From Rhodococcus sp. (in: high G+C Gram-positive bacteria) (GTDB taxonomy: Bacteria > Actinomycetota > Actinomycetes > Mycobacteriales > Mycobacteriaceae): DNA of 64,000 nucleotides. The translations under genes and the position numbers were made by a program. Numbering within the stretch: the stretch's first letter is position 1; every line of letters begins with the position of its first letter. A model generated the notes under the pieces. That model saw only the letters and a list, made by a program, of their open reading frames with translations. It ran no database searches and was not told where the DNA came from. Shown here in pieces: positions 1 to 8,460 of this stretch. The stretch is from the NCBI RefSeq assembly GCF_023264675.1, contig NZ_JAHFVG010000012.1, positions 62,001 to 126,000 of the forward strand. Reading direction: 5' to 3'.

Positions 1-51
1 GATGCCGGCCAGTGTCGGTGGACCACAGCAAGAACGGAGAGTCACCTTCTC

Positions 52-1110
52 GTGACGAAACCGACCGTCAACGGCGTCACTCGCTCCAAGCGACACCTTC
101 TCGCCGCAGCAGCGCTCGCGGTATGCCTGCTCGCAGTCCCGTCCACCGTGGCCAATGCTCAGCCCGCTGCCGCCGAGCCCGATGCTCAGACTCGGCTGGC
201 GGACCTTTCGCGTGAGTCGGAGCAGACCACCGAGGCTCTGCACAATGCGCAGATCGACCTCGATGCGAAGGCAGCTGCCCAGCACGACGCCGAAGTCGCC
301 GTATCGGCGCACCAGGACGCCCTCGGTCAGGCCCAAGCTGCTCTCGCTCAGTTGAAGCCGTCCATGGACAAGGTGGCCAACGTCAACTACCAGGGCGGTC
401 GTACCAACCGGCTGTTCGCCGTGATGGTCAGCGATTCGCCGCAGCAGCTGCTCGACCAGATGTCGGCGCTGGACATCATTTCCGCCGAGACAGCTCGTCA
501 GGTCGAGTTGTTCAAGCAGGCCACCTCCGATGCGGCAGCCGCCGAAGAGGCGTCTCGAACGGCGGCGGAGACCGCGCGTACGGCAGCCGAAGAAGCCAAG
601 GTCGTCAGTGACGACCTGCAGGCGAAGCAGAGCGACCTGCAAAGTCAGATGGCCGAGGTCATCGCCAGCTTCAATGCGCTCTCCGGCAACGAGCAAGCGG
701 AACTTGCGGGCACGCCGTTGCCGCCCGGGTTCGACCTCTCCAAGATCCTGTCCAATCTCATCCCCGGGTCGGGTTCCGGTGCCCTTCAAGCCGGGTTGAC
801 CCAAATCGGCAAACCCTACGTCTGGGGTGCAACGGGCCCCGATGGATTCGATTGCTCCGGTCTCGTGGTCTGGGCGTACAAGCAGGTCGGGAAGACATTG
901 CCACGGTCAAGCCAGGCTCAGGCAGCCGGCGGCACACCGATCGACCAGAAGGACCTTCAGCCCGGCGATGTGGTCCTGTTCTACCCTGACGCCTCCCACG
1001 TCGGTCTCTACGCGGGTAACGGCAACGTGCTGCACGCATCCACCTTCGGTGTTCCGGTGAAGGTTCAGTCGATGGCGTCGTTCCCGTACTACGGCGCTCG
1101 CCGCTACTGA
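52..1110 (+). CDS. Secreted NlpC/P60 peptidoglycan endopeptidase (Rv2190c-like)
   Basis: A 352-residue exported cell-wall hydrolase predicted to cut peptide stems of peptidoglycan outside the membrane. The GTG start gives a basic, hydrophobic signal peptide ending near AXA at about residue 37. Residues 45-210 are Ala/Glu/Gln-rich and predicted coiled coil, as in RipA/RipC-type hydrolases. The C-terminal NlpC/P60 domain shows the catalytic triad pattern: Cys268 in DCSGLV, His316 in SHVGLY and His328 in VLHAS. It lies just upstream of a lipoprotein gene and pimB, as Rv2190c does in mycobacteria. The family assignment is firm; the exact bond cleaved is inferred. Confidence 0.9.
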   Translation: MTKPTVNGVTRSKRHLLAAAALAVCLLAVPSTVANAQPAAAEPDAQTRLADLSRESEQTTEALHNAQIDLDAKAAAQHDAEVAVSAHQDALGQAQAALAQLKPSMDKVANVNYQGGRTNRLFAVMVSDSPQQLLDQMSALDIISAETARQVELFKQATSDAAAAEEASRTAAETARTAAEEAKVVSDDLQAKQSDLQSQMAEVIASFNALSGNEQAELAGTPLPPGFDLSKILSNLIPGSGSGALQAGLTQIGKPYVWGATGPDGFDCSGLVVWAYKQVGKTLPRSSQAQAAGGTPIDQKDLQPGDVVLFYPDASHVGLYAGNGNVLHASTFGVPVKVQSMASFPYYGARRY

Positions 1111-1116
1111 TCGAAC

Positions 1117-2442
1117 GTGACGGGTCGGCCGGTGCACCCGGCACGCTCTCTGCTGGCGATGCTGGTGGCGTTGTCGGTCTGCGCGGCGTGCGGGACGGGC
1201 AGACCGGACGCCCCCGTTCAACCGGACGCGCAACCGTCCGCGGCGGTCAATCCGTACGAAGAGCAACGGACCGACGCCGTCGAGGATCTGCTGCAGCGGT
1301 GGTCCGACGCTGTACGGACCGGTGACGAAGCAGAACTTGCCGGAGTGATCGACCCGTCGGCTGCCCCGGAATTCTTTCGGTCCGAGTTGAGGCGATCCCA
1401 GTCGTTGGCGGCGGTTCCGCTCGACGACTGGGGATACGAATTGGTCGACGAACCCGAGACTCCGGTCCCGCCTGCCCTTGCGACGTCGCTGGACGCGGCC
1501 GACAGCTGGGCTCCGTCGGTTGTGCTCAGATATGCCGTATCGGGGCCCGACAGCGAGCCCACTCGTCGGCCGGTGTCTCTGTTGCTCGCGAAACGGGATG
1601 ATCGGTGGCGCATCGTCTCCGACGCCGAGATCCCCGGAATCGACCGTCGGACATGGAAAGGCCCATGGGATTTCGGTTCTGTCGCGGCAACGACCGTGCC
1701 GACCTCCGGGGGAAATTCGGTCATCGTCGGCCACCAGGACCAGAGTGCGTTGATCGATCGGATCGCCGCCGAATTGCCGGCCGCCGTCGATGCCGTCACC
1801 GATTTCTACGGCACCGACTGGCCGCGAAAGGCGTTGATCTTCACCTCGGGTTCTGCCGAGGAGTTCGCAGCCTCGGCAGGGGACGCCTCGGCGGGCGCGG
1901 GAGTGGCCGCAGTCACGGTCTCGGATGTCGTCACTCCTGATCGCCCCGTCACCGGACAACGTGTGGTGTTCGGTCCACAGGCCCCCGATCGGCTGACCGA
2001 GTTCACGACGCGTTCGGTTCTTCGCCACGAGCTGACCCATGTGGCAGCCAGGGCGGGCACCGTCGACGGGTCGCCGACCTGGTTGTTGGAAGGATTCGCC
2101 GATTATGTGGGATACCGCGGCTCGGGCGTCGACTTCCAACGCCTTGCCCCGACATTGAGCGCCGTCGTCTCCTCGGGTGGTCCGCCGACAGTTCTCCCCG
2201 AGGACTCGGATTTCGCTGCAGGCGGTGCCCGGTCCACTCTCGCCTACGAATCGGCATGGTCGGTGTGTGCCTATGTCGCCGACCGATACGGTGAGTCTTC
2301 ATTGCGTTCGTTGTACGGCGCGCTCGCCACCGGACCGAAGACGGCCTCGGACCTCGACGGCGCACTGTCGACCGTGTTGGGCGCCACTGCACCCGAATTC
2401 TTGCAGGCATGGGGGTCGTGGGTGCAGGGCCGCTCCCGCTGA
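1117..2442 (+). CDS. Lipoprotein with gluzincin-type HExxH zinc motif (Rv2189c position)
   Basis: A 441-residue predicted lipoprotein starting 6 bases after the NlpC/P60 gene, so probably co-transcribed with it. The N-terminus has a signal peptide with a lipobox-like VCAAC. A HELTH zinc-binding motif places His304, Glu305 and His308, and a second Glu (Glu325, in LLEGFADY) follows 17 residues later, the spacing of peptidase MA-like gluzincins. The first 200 residues resemble no domain I can name. A surface-exposed metallopeptidase is the best reading; substrate and activity are unknown. Confidence 0.7.
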   Translation: MTGRPVHPARSLLAMLVALSVCAACGTGRPDAPVQPDAQPSAAVNPYEEQRTDAVEDLLQRWSDAVRTGDEAELAGVIDPSAAPEFFRSELRRSQSLAAVPLDDWGYELVDEPETPVPPALATSLDAADSWAPSVVLRYAVSGPDSEPTRRPVSLLLAKRDDRWRIVSDAEIPGIDRRTWKGPWDFGSVAATTVPTSGGNSVIVGHQDQSALIDRIAAELPAAVDAVTDFYGTDWPRKALIFTSGSAEEFAASAGDASAGAGVAAVTVSDVVTPDRPVTGQRVVFGPQAPDRLTEFTTRSVLRHELTHVAARAGTVDGSPTWLLEGFADYVGYRGSGVDFQRLAPTLSAVVSSGGPPTVLPEDSDFAAGGARSTLAYESAWSVCAYVADRYGESSLRSLYGALATGPKTASDLDGALSTVLGATAPEFLQAWGSWVQGRSR

Positions 2443-2444
2443 CC

Positions 2445-2450
2445 TACGGT
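2445..2450 (+). promoter_or_regulatory. Candidate -10 element of a leaderless pimB transcript
   Basis: TACGGT, matching TANNNT, ends 6 bases before the ATG at 2457, and no Shine-Dalgarno sequence precedes that ATG. This is the layout of leaderless actinobacterial genes. No good -35 is visible, so confidence is limited. Confidence 0.35.
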
Positions 2451-2456
2451 TGTCGG

Positions 2457-3581
2457 ATGCATCGGACGCTGCTGGTGACCAACGATTTTCCGCCTCGACC
2501 CGGTGGAATCCAGTCGTACCTCCACAGCCTCGCCACGCGATTTCCGGCAGAGGAACTGGTGGTGTACGCGCCGAGATGGCGAGGTGACTCTCATCTGAAG
2601 TTCGATGCACGCCAACCCTTCGAGGTGGTTCGCCATCCCACCACTCTGATGTTGCCCACGCCGTTCGTCGCGCGTCGAGCTTCGCAGCTCGTGAAGTCGC
2701 ACTCCTGTGACAGTGCCTGGTTCGGTGCGGCCGCGCCTCTCGCTGTGATGGCGCCCGTGCTTCGACGCGCAGGCGCCGAGACCATCGTGGCGAGCACGCA
2801 CGGCCACGAGGTGGGCTGGTCGATGGTTCCCGGTGGCCGCGGAACTTTACGACTGATCGGTAATTCGGTCGACACGGTGACCTACGTCAGCAAATACACC
2901 CGGGGACGCTTCGCGGCGGCATTCGGTCCCCGCGCCGCGCTGGAGCATGTTCCGCCGGGCGTGGACACCGACCTTTTCAAGCCCGACCCGGCGGCGCGTG
3001 AACAACTGCGTGCTCGCTACGGCCTCGGGGATCGCCCGACGGTTCTGTGCCTGTCACGACTCGTGCCGCGCAAGGGCCAGGACAACCTGATTCGATCCAT
3101 CTCGGCAATACGCGCGCGAGTGAACGACGCAGTACTGGTACTCGTGGGCGGGGGGCCGTACGAGGGCACGCTACGTGAGCTCGTGCGCCGACACGGAGTC
3201 GAGGACCATGTGATCTTCACCGGCACAGTGCCTTCCGCCGAGTTGGCGGCGCATCACACGATCGCCGATGTGTTCGCGATGCCGAGCCGTACTCGCGGCG
3301 GTGGCCTCGACGTGGAGGGGCTGGGGATCGTCTACCTCGAAGCATCTGCATGTGGTGTTCCGGTGGTGGCAGGGAAGTCGGGCGGTGCGCCGGAAACCGT
3401 GCAGGAGAACCGAACCGGACTCGTGGTCGACGGTCGTGAGATCGACGAGATCACCGACGCCGTGGTGCGGATCCTGTCGGACCGCGCACTGGCGATGTCG
3501 ATGGGGGCGGCAGGCCGTCGATTCGTCGAGACGAGTTGGCGCTGGGACGTTCTGGCGCAGAAGTTGCGCAGTTTGTTGTGA
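2457..3581 (+). CDS. pimB: GT4 phosphatidylinositol mannosyltransferase PimB
   Basis: A 374-residue GT-B fold glycosyltransferase family 4 enzyme. PimB' (Rv2188c) transfers the second mannose from GDP-mannose to PIM1 to give PIM2, the anchor of lipomannan and lipoarabinomannan, at the inner membrane face. Visible features are the N-terminal PPRPGGI loop (DFPPRPGG), the LSRLVPRKGQD nucleotide-binding strand and the EGLGIVYLEASACGVPVV donor site with the EX7E-type motif. The ATG at 2457 is preferred over an upstream start because it gives the canonical N-terminus MHRTLLVTNDFPP. Identification rests on these motifs and on the Rv2190c-Rv2187 synteny. Confidence 0.88.
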   Translation: MHRTLLVTNDFPPRPGGIQSYLHSLATRFPAEELVVYAPRWRGDSHLKFDARQPFEVVRHPTTLMLPTPFVARRASQLVKSHSCDSAWFGAAAPLAVMAPVLRRAGAETIVASTHGHEVGWSMVPGGRGTLRLIGNSVDTVTYVSKYTRGRFAAAFGPRAALEHVPPGVDTDLFKPDPAAREQLRARYGLGDRPTVLCLSRLVPRKGQDNLIRSISAIRARVNDAVLVLVGGGPYEGTLRELVRRHGVEDHVIFTGTVPSAELAAHHTIADVFAMPSRTRGGGLDVEGLGIVYLEASACGVPVVAGKSGGAPETVQENRTGLVVDGREIDEITDAVVRILSDRALAMSMGAAGRRFVETSWRWDVLAQKLRSLL

Positions 3582-3605
3582 GGTGACGGTCCCGCAAACC
3601 TCCAC

Positions 3606-3638
3606 GCGCGCGGCAGTCTCGGACCGAGTGCCGCGCGC
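3606..3638. terminator. Bidirectional hairpin between convergent pimB and fadD15
   Basis: A perfect 10-bp inverted repeat (GCGCGCGGCA / TGCCGCGCGC) encloses a second small stem CTCGG/CCGAG. It lies in the 65-bp gap between two convergent genes. There is no T-tract, so it is an actinobacterial-type terminator by position and stability. Confidence 0.65.
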
Positions 3639-3646
3639 CCGCGATG

Positions 3647-5461
3647 TTACTTGGCGTAGATCGCTTCGATGTCGTCCACGTATGCCTTGGTGATGACGTT
3701 TCGTTTGAGCTTCATCGTCGGCGTCATCTCACCTGATTCCTCACTGAAATCCTTCGGAAGGATCTTGTATTTCTTGATGCCCTCGGCATGCGAGACCGAC
3801 TTGTTCGCATCCGCCACGGCGGCATCGATATCGGCGATGAGATCGGCGTCGTTCGCCAGGTCGGCGGCGGTTGCATCGGCAGGCTTCCCATGCGAGGCCT
3901 TCCAGCCCTTCAGTGCATCGTCGTCCAGCGTTATCAGCGCAGCGATGAAGGGCTTTTGATCGCCGACGACGATGGCCTGGCTGACCAGGGTATGCGCCCG
4001 CAGCAGATCTTCAAGGCCTGCAGGCGAGACATTCTTGCCTCCGGCGGTGACGATCAGTTCCTTCTTCCGTCCGGTGATGGTGATGTAGCCGTCCTCGTCG
4101 AGAGAACCCAGATCTCCTGTCCTGAACCAACCGTCGTCGAGCGACTCGGCCGAGGCCTCGTCGTTACGCCAATACCCGGAGAAGACAACGGGTCCCCGGA
4201 GTTGGATCTCGCCATCGTCGGCGATCCGTACCGTGTTTCCCGGAATCGGTCGCCCGACGCTGCCCACCCGCTGGTTTCCGATGGTGTTGACGGCAAATGC
4301 TGCGCTGGTCTCGGTGAGCCCGTAGCCCTCGTAGATGGGGATGCCGATGCCGCGGTAGAAGTGACCGAGGCGTGCGCCGAGGGGTGCGCCGCCGGAGATT
4401 GCGAGTTGGCACCGGCCGCCGAGGGCTGCGCGCAATTTCGAGTAGACGAGTTTGTCGAACACCGCGTGCTTGACGCGTAGGACCAGGCCGGCTCCGCCGG
4501 CTTTGCTGTCCTGTGCCTCGCTCCACGCCACCGCGGCGTCGGCGGCGGCGTCGAAGATCTTGCCTTTGCCGTCGGCGTGCGCTTTCTGCTGTGCGGTGTT
4601 GTACACCTTCTCGAAAACGCGAGGTACCGACAGAATGAAATCGGGCTGGAACGTACCGAAAGTGGACACGAGATTCGGAATGTCGTGACTGTGTCCCACG
4701 GCGGTTCCTGCATCGAACGCCGCTATGGTCACGGCCCGCGCGAGGACGTGAGCGAGGGGGAGGAACATCAGCGTTCGACTGTGATCGTTGAGAAGCGACT
4801 TCAACGTGGTCTCGCGAATGCCGCGAGATTCGGCGAGAAGGTTCGCGTGTGTCAGTTGGACGCCCTTCGGACGGCCCGTCGTGCCCGAGGTGTAGATCAG
4901 AGTAGCGGGGTCATGAGACCGAAGCGCCGACACCCGTTCGTGCACATCGCTGTCGGCTACGTCGTGTCCCAGCGAAGTCAGTTCGTCGATGGCCCCGGAA
5001 TTCGCGGTCTCGCCTTCGATACGAAACGTTCGACGGATCGAGTGCGCAGCGGCGACGACATCAGCGGTGTCGCGAACGTGCTGCGCCGTCTCCAAAACCA
5101 GCAGAACGGGTTCGGCGTCGGAGAGAATCCACTCGACCTGACCGGCCGACGACGTCTCGTAAATGGGAACGGTGACGCCACCCGATGCCCAGATGGCGTA
5201 GTCGATGACCGTCCATTCGTAGCGTGTCGAGGACATCAGAGCGACGCGATCACCCTGCTGGAGGCCTGCGGCGAGCAGCCCCTTCGCGACCTGGGTCACC
5301 TCGCCGGCGAATGTTCCGGCCGTGACGTCGGACCACGCGCCGTCGACCTCGCGGCGGAAAGCGACGGAGTTCGGCGCATCCGTCGCGCGGGTGAACACCG
5401 TGTCTACGGCCGAGTCGTTCGCCTCGACGCTGAATCGGGCGGGCGAAGTGAACTCACGCAA
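3647..5461 (-). CDS. fadD15: Long-chain fatty-acyl-CoA synthetase (FadD15 type)
   Basis: A 604-residue ANL-superfamily adenylate-forming enzyme that activates fatty acids to acyl-CoA via acyl-AMP. Motifs are in order: the P-loop YTSGTTGRPKG near residue 190, GYGLTETSA near 360, the TGDLG/DGWFRTGD core, and the C-terminal lysine motif GEMTPTMKLKR. The start is TTG (plus-strand caa, 5459-5461) with a good GGAGG Shine-Dalgarno 5 bases upstream; the resulting MREF N-terminus matches mycobacterial FadD15, which begins MREI. The gene converges on pimB. A 14-bp palindrome lies 30 bp upstream of the start and probably serves as an operator. Confidence 0.92.
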   Translation of the reverse strand: MREFTSPARFSVEANDSAVDTVFTRATDAPNSVAFRREVDGAWSDVTAGTFAGEVTQVAKGLLAAGLQQGDRVALMSSTRYEWTVIDYAIWASGGVTVPIYETSSAGQVEWILSDAEPVLLVLETAQHVRDTADVVAAAHSIRRTFRIEGETANSGAIDELTSLGHDVADSDVHERVSALRSHDPATLIYTSGTTGRPKGVQLTHANLLAESRGIRETTLKSLLNDHSRTLMFLPLAHVLARAVTIAAFDAGTAVGHSHDIPNLVSTFGTFQPDFILSVPRVFEKVYNTAQQKAHADGKGKIFDAAADAAVAWSEAQDSKAGGAGLVLRVKHAVFDKLVYSKLRAALGGRCQLAISGGAPLGARLGHFYRGIGIPIYEGYGLTETSAAFAVNTIGNQRVGSVGRPIPGNTVRIADDGEIQLRGPVVFSGYWRNDEASAESLDDGWFRTGDLGSLDEDGYITITGRKKELIVTAGGKNVSPAGLEDLLRAHTLVSQAIVVGDQKPFIAALITLDDDALKGWKASHGKPADATAADLANDADLIADIDAAVADANKSVSHAEGIKKYKILPKDFSEESGEMTPTMKLKRNVITKAYVDDIEAIYAK

Positions 5462-5490
5462 CGGGACCTCCAGGGAAGAAAAGGTTAGCT

Positions 5491-5504
5491 CTACTCACGA
5501 GTAG
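5491..5504. promoter_or_regulatory. 14-bp palindromic operator candidate upstream of fadD15
   Basis: CTACTCACGAGTAG: two 6-bp inverted arms, CTACTC and GAGTAG, around a 2-base centre. It lies in the intergenic region between fadD15 (minus) and an SRPBCC gene (plus). The exact same element, in reverse orientation, occurs at 56304-56317. The size and symmetry fit a TetR-family repressor site; the regulator is not known from this window. Confidence 0.5.
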
Positions 5505-5592
5505 TCGGATTCGTTTTACTGTAGACCCGACACGATTCACCGATCGACCGCCTCGAGTAGGCCGGTGACCGACGATGTGTGAAGCTCATCGG

Positions 5593-5985
5593 ATGAGCAG
5601 TATCCAGGTTGCCGATCAGACGTTCGTCGCTGTGCCCGGCGAGACGGTCGCCGACATTCTCGGTGCGCCGAATCGGTGGCGCGTCTGGTGGCCGGACCTG
5701 ACCCTCGAGGTCACCGACGACCGTGCGGACAAAGGCATCAGGTGGAGAGTCGGCGGTGCGCTGACCGGCACGATGGAGGTCTGGCTCGAACCGATGCCGG
5801 TTCTTCACGGCGTCGTCCTTCATTACTTCCTGCACGCCGAACCGGCATCGGCGGCCACGGTCGACCTTCAAGCGGAGAATCGACGGCGTCGGGCCGCAGG
5901 CAAGGCAATGGCCTTCGAAGTCAAGCGCACGCTGGAGGCCGGGCGCGCAGCAGGGGAACGCCCGGCGCACGCAGATCTCCGATAA
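5593..5985 (+). CDS. SRPBCC-fold small protein (Rv2186c-like)
   Basis: A 130-residue protein with the START/polyketide-cyclase-like pattern: an N-terminal beta strand, a PxExVxxIL helix, WPDL and a long C-terminal helix rich in Arg/Lys/Ala. Such folds bind hydrophobic ligands. The second ATG (5593, MSSIQV) is taken as the start because the first, at 5575, gives an atypical MCEAHR extension; neither has a strong Shine-Dalgarno. It matches the position of Rv2186c, upstream of a second SRPBCC gene. Function unknown; a lipid or isoprenoid carrier role is only a guess. Confidence 0.65.
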   Translation: MSSIQVADQTFVAVPGETVADILGAPNRWRVWWPDLTLEVTDDRADKGIRWRVGGALTGTMEVWLEPMPVLHGVVLHYFLHAEPASAATVDLQAENRRRRAAGKAMAFEVKRTLEAGRAAGERPAHADLR

Positions 5986-6173
5986 CGCGAAGTTCGGCCG
6001 AAGGCGGCAGGCGCAAGTCGAGGTGCCGTTGTGTCGCCACCGGTGATCGTGTGAGATGAACACCGAGCCACCACGTAGAACTCCCGCACGGCATACGGCG
6101 TCGATTTCGACATCGGTCACTGCCGAAGGGCACAAATGCTCGAGCAGTCACAGAAGGGACGAAGAGGAACAGC

Positions 6174-6611
6174 ATGGCCGAGAAGACTCAGAGGTCGATC
6201 ACAGTCGAGGCACCGTCCGCACAAGTCATGGACGTGATCGCAGACTTCGGCGATTACCCGTCCTGGGTTTCGGCAGCGAAATCCGTGGATGTGCTGGCGA
6301 CCGGAGCGAACGGCCGTGCCGACCGGGTCAAGTTCGTGCTCGATGCCGGAATGGTCAAGGACACCTACGAACTGAGTTATCAGTGGGCCGAGGACGGGAT
6401 GGCCGTGTCGTGGGAGCTGGTGTCCGGTGAGATGCAGAAATCGCAGGCGGGGTCGTACACGCTGAAGGAGACCGCCGACGGCAACACCGAAGTCACCTAT
6501 CAGCTGACCGTCGATCTGAACATCCCGATGATCGGTTTGTTCAAGCGCAAGGCCGAGAAGGTCATCACCGACACCGCGCTCAAGGAACTGAAGAAGCGGG
6601 TCGAAGGCTGA
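6174..6611 (+). CDS. SRPBCC family protein (TB16.3 / Rv2185c-like)
   Basis: A 145-residue SRPBCC/cyclase-dehydrase family protein close in length and sequence style to mycobacterial TB16.3. It begins AEKTQRSITVEAPSAQVMDVIADFGDYPSW, the classic strand-helix-helix opening of the fold, and ends with an amphipathic helix. A good Shine-Dalgarno (GAGGAACAGC) precedes the ATG. Its stop codon overlaps the probable start of the downstream ArsA-like ATPase, so the two are translationally coupled. The fold predicts binding of a hydrophobic ligand; none is known. Confidence 0.78.
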   Translation: MAEKTQRSITVEAPSAQVMDVIADFGDYPSWVSAAKSVDVLATGANGRADRVKFVLDAGMVKDTYELSYQWAEDGMAVSWELVSGEMQKSQAGSYTLKETADGNTEVTYQLTVDLNIPMIGLFKRKAEKVITDTALKELKKRVEG

Positions 6612-7906
6612 GCGAGGTCGGCGCCGACACCCGCACCGACCTCCGACTGTTCGTCGGCAAAGGCGGCGTGGGCAAGACCACATTGGCTGCAAAGGCAGCA
6701 CTCGACCTTGCGCGTACCGGCAAGCGGGCATTGGTCGTGTCGCTCGATCAAGCTCATTCGCTTGCCGACGTCTTCGGCGTTGCTTCGCGCCCGGGCACCG
6801 ACGAGGACATCGTCACCGTCGAGCCTCGACTCGATGTGCTCGAGTTGAACACGCTCGGTCTCGTCGAATCCCGATATCGAACACTGACGTCGGTTCTCTC
6901 GATGTCCGGCACCGGGCACGAGCACGGAGTGCGATTCGGCGCCGTCGCGCCGGAGGAGATCATCGGCGCACCAGGAGTTCAAGAGCTACTCGGGCTCCAC
7001 CACATCACCCAGATGGTCGACGAGAACACCTGGGACACAATCTTCGTCGATCTTCCGTCTACCGCTGAGTCGCTTCGCACACTCCAGCTGCCGGAGTTGG
7101 TGTGCGGCTACCTCGAACGCCTGTGGCCCCAACACGACCGAATCGTCGCAGGCACCGGGACCGACCCCAGGCTGACCGTGGTGGTGGCGATGATCGAACG
7201 CGTCGTCGCCGATGCCGAGACGGTGCGAGCACTGCTGTTCGACGACGCCAGGACGACCGCGACCGTGGTGCTGACCCCGGAGAGCCTCGGTGTGGCCGAA
7301 GCTCGACGGACCATGTCCGTTGCTGCTCTCATCGGTCTGGCCGTCGACACCGTGATCGTGAACAAGGTTCTCCCCAAGCTGAATTCGTCATCCGTGGGTC
7401 TGGTCGGGGTGCACCCGGCAGTGTTCTGGTTCGAGTCGTGGCGCTCGGCGCAGCAAGCCGTCCTCGACGAGATCACGATCCTTGCGCAGGGACGTTCGCT
7501 GGTGGTGGTCGATCAGGCACAGCGCGAACCGGTAGGGTTGGCGTCTCTCGGTACGTTCGATGTTCGTATCGATGCCGCGGATGCAGTGAGCCGGTCCGGG
7601 GAAATCGAGATCGATCGCGAAGTGTCCGAGACTCGCAAGCGCAGCGCGGACAAACCGGTCGTTGCACACGAATCGGGTTCGGGGTTGGAGTCGATCTACA
7701 CCATGACCATGCAGTTGCCGCTGGTCGATGCGTCGACGCTCGAACTGGGCCGAGTCGACGACGACGTCATAATCGGTGCCGACGGCCACCGTCGTCGGGT
7801 ACGGCTCGCATCGGTACTGCGTCGGTGCGTTGTGGTCGGCGCCGATTTCGATGCGGGCAGCCTGGTTGTGCGGTTCCAGCCGGATCCTGCAGTGTGGCCC
7901 CGATGA
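6608..7906 (+). CDS. ArsA/GET3-like P-loop ATPase (Rv2184c-like), probable CTG start
   Basis: A 432-residue SIMIBI-class ATPase. The deviant Walker A GKGGVGKTT is at about residues 17-25, a switch-like SLDQAHSLADVF follows (ArsA has DPAHSLADVF), then VDLPSTAESLR. The nearest ATG/GTG/TTG in frame is the GTG at 6668, which lies inside the P-loop and would destroy it. The frame is open upstream, and CTG at 6608 overlaps the previous stop (CTGA), giving the N-terminus MSEVGADTRTDLRLFVGKGG. CTG is therefore the likely start. No metal-binding Cys or obvious membrane segment is seen, so an arsenite pump role is unlikely; a chaperone or lipid-handling role with the adjacent SRPBCC protein is inference. 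Confidence 0.75.
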   Translation: MSEVGADTRTDLRLFVGKGGVGKTTLAAKAALDLARTGKRALVVSLDQAHSLADVFGVASRPGTDEDIVTVEPRLDVLELNTLGLVESRYRTLTSVLSMSGTGHEHGVRFGAVAPEEIIGAPGVQELLGLHHITQMVDENTWDTIFVDLPSTAESLRTLQLPELVCGYLERLWPQHDRIVAGTGTDPRLTVVVAMIERVVADAETVRALLFDDARTTATVVLTPESLGVAEARRTMSVAALIGLAVDTVIVNKVLPKLNSSSVGLVGVHPAVFWFESWRSAQQAVLDEITILAQGRSLVVVDQAQREPVGLASLGTFDVRIDAADAVSRSGEIEIDREVSETRKRSADKPVVAHESGSGLESIYTMTMQLPLVDASTLELGRVDDDVIIGADGHRRRVRLASVLRRCVVVGADFDAGSLVVRFQPDPAVWPR

Positions 7907-7937
7907 CCGGTGTGGCCCGACGAGAGGTGACGAGTAG

Positions 7938-8387
7938 GTGAGTACCGAGCATTCCGACGTGGCTACAGAACTGTGGGCGCTCGCCCAGACGGTCCTCACG
8001 CGGCTGGAGCCGGTACTTCGTCAAGCGATGGAAGATCAGCGCGAGCGGCCTCGCCAGGGCTGTAGCTGGTGCCCGGTGTGCGCACTGGCCGCGTTGATCA
8101 GGGGCGAGCAGCACGACATGTTGACGTTGCTCGCCACCGAGGGGGCATCGGTAATTGCGCTCGTTCGTCAGTTGATAGCGGACCATTCGCCGTCGACGGA
8201 CGGTCATGGGTCGCCGACGGATGTTCCGGGAAGCACCCCGCGGCCCGATAGTGATGTGGCGCACTCCCATGGTGAAGATATTGCACACGCCACTGATGAG
8301 TCGGTCGTGCAACGAACAGGATTCGTACCGATTACCGTTACCGTGAGGGACGCGACGTCGTCACGTCCCACGGACGAGGGCAAGTAG
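7938..8387 (+). CDS. Small conserved protein with CxxC cluster (Rv2183c-like)
   Basis: A 149-residue protein 31 bases after the ATPase gene. The N-terminal 90 residues are helical and include the Cys-rich segment GCSWCPVCALAALIRG; the C-terminal third is low-complexity and acidic. The segment could bind a metal. The GTG start has a weak GAGGTGACGAG upstream. It sits where Rv2183c does in mycobacteria, always beside the ArsA-like ATPase, so the two may work together. No function is known. Confidence 0.65.
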   Translation: MSTEHSDVATELWALAQTVLTRLEPVLRQAMEDQRERPRQGCSWCPVCALAALIRGEQHDMLTLLATEGASVIALVRQLIADHSPSTDGHGSPTDVPGSTPRPDSDVAHSHGEDIAHATDESVVQRTGFVPITVTVRDATSSRPTDEGK

Positions 8388-8460
8388 ACGGCTCGATCCG
8401 GGCAGGATCGATCGTAGAAGCGTGCACGCCGTTGGGGGGCGGCTAGAGGAAGGTCGGACA

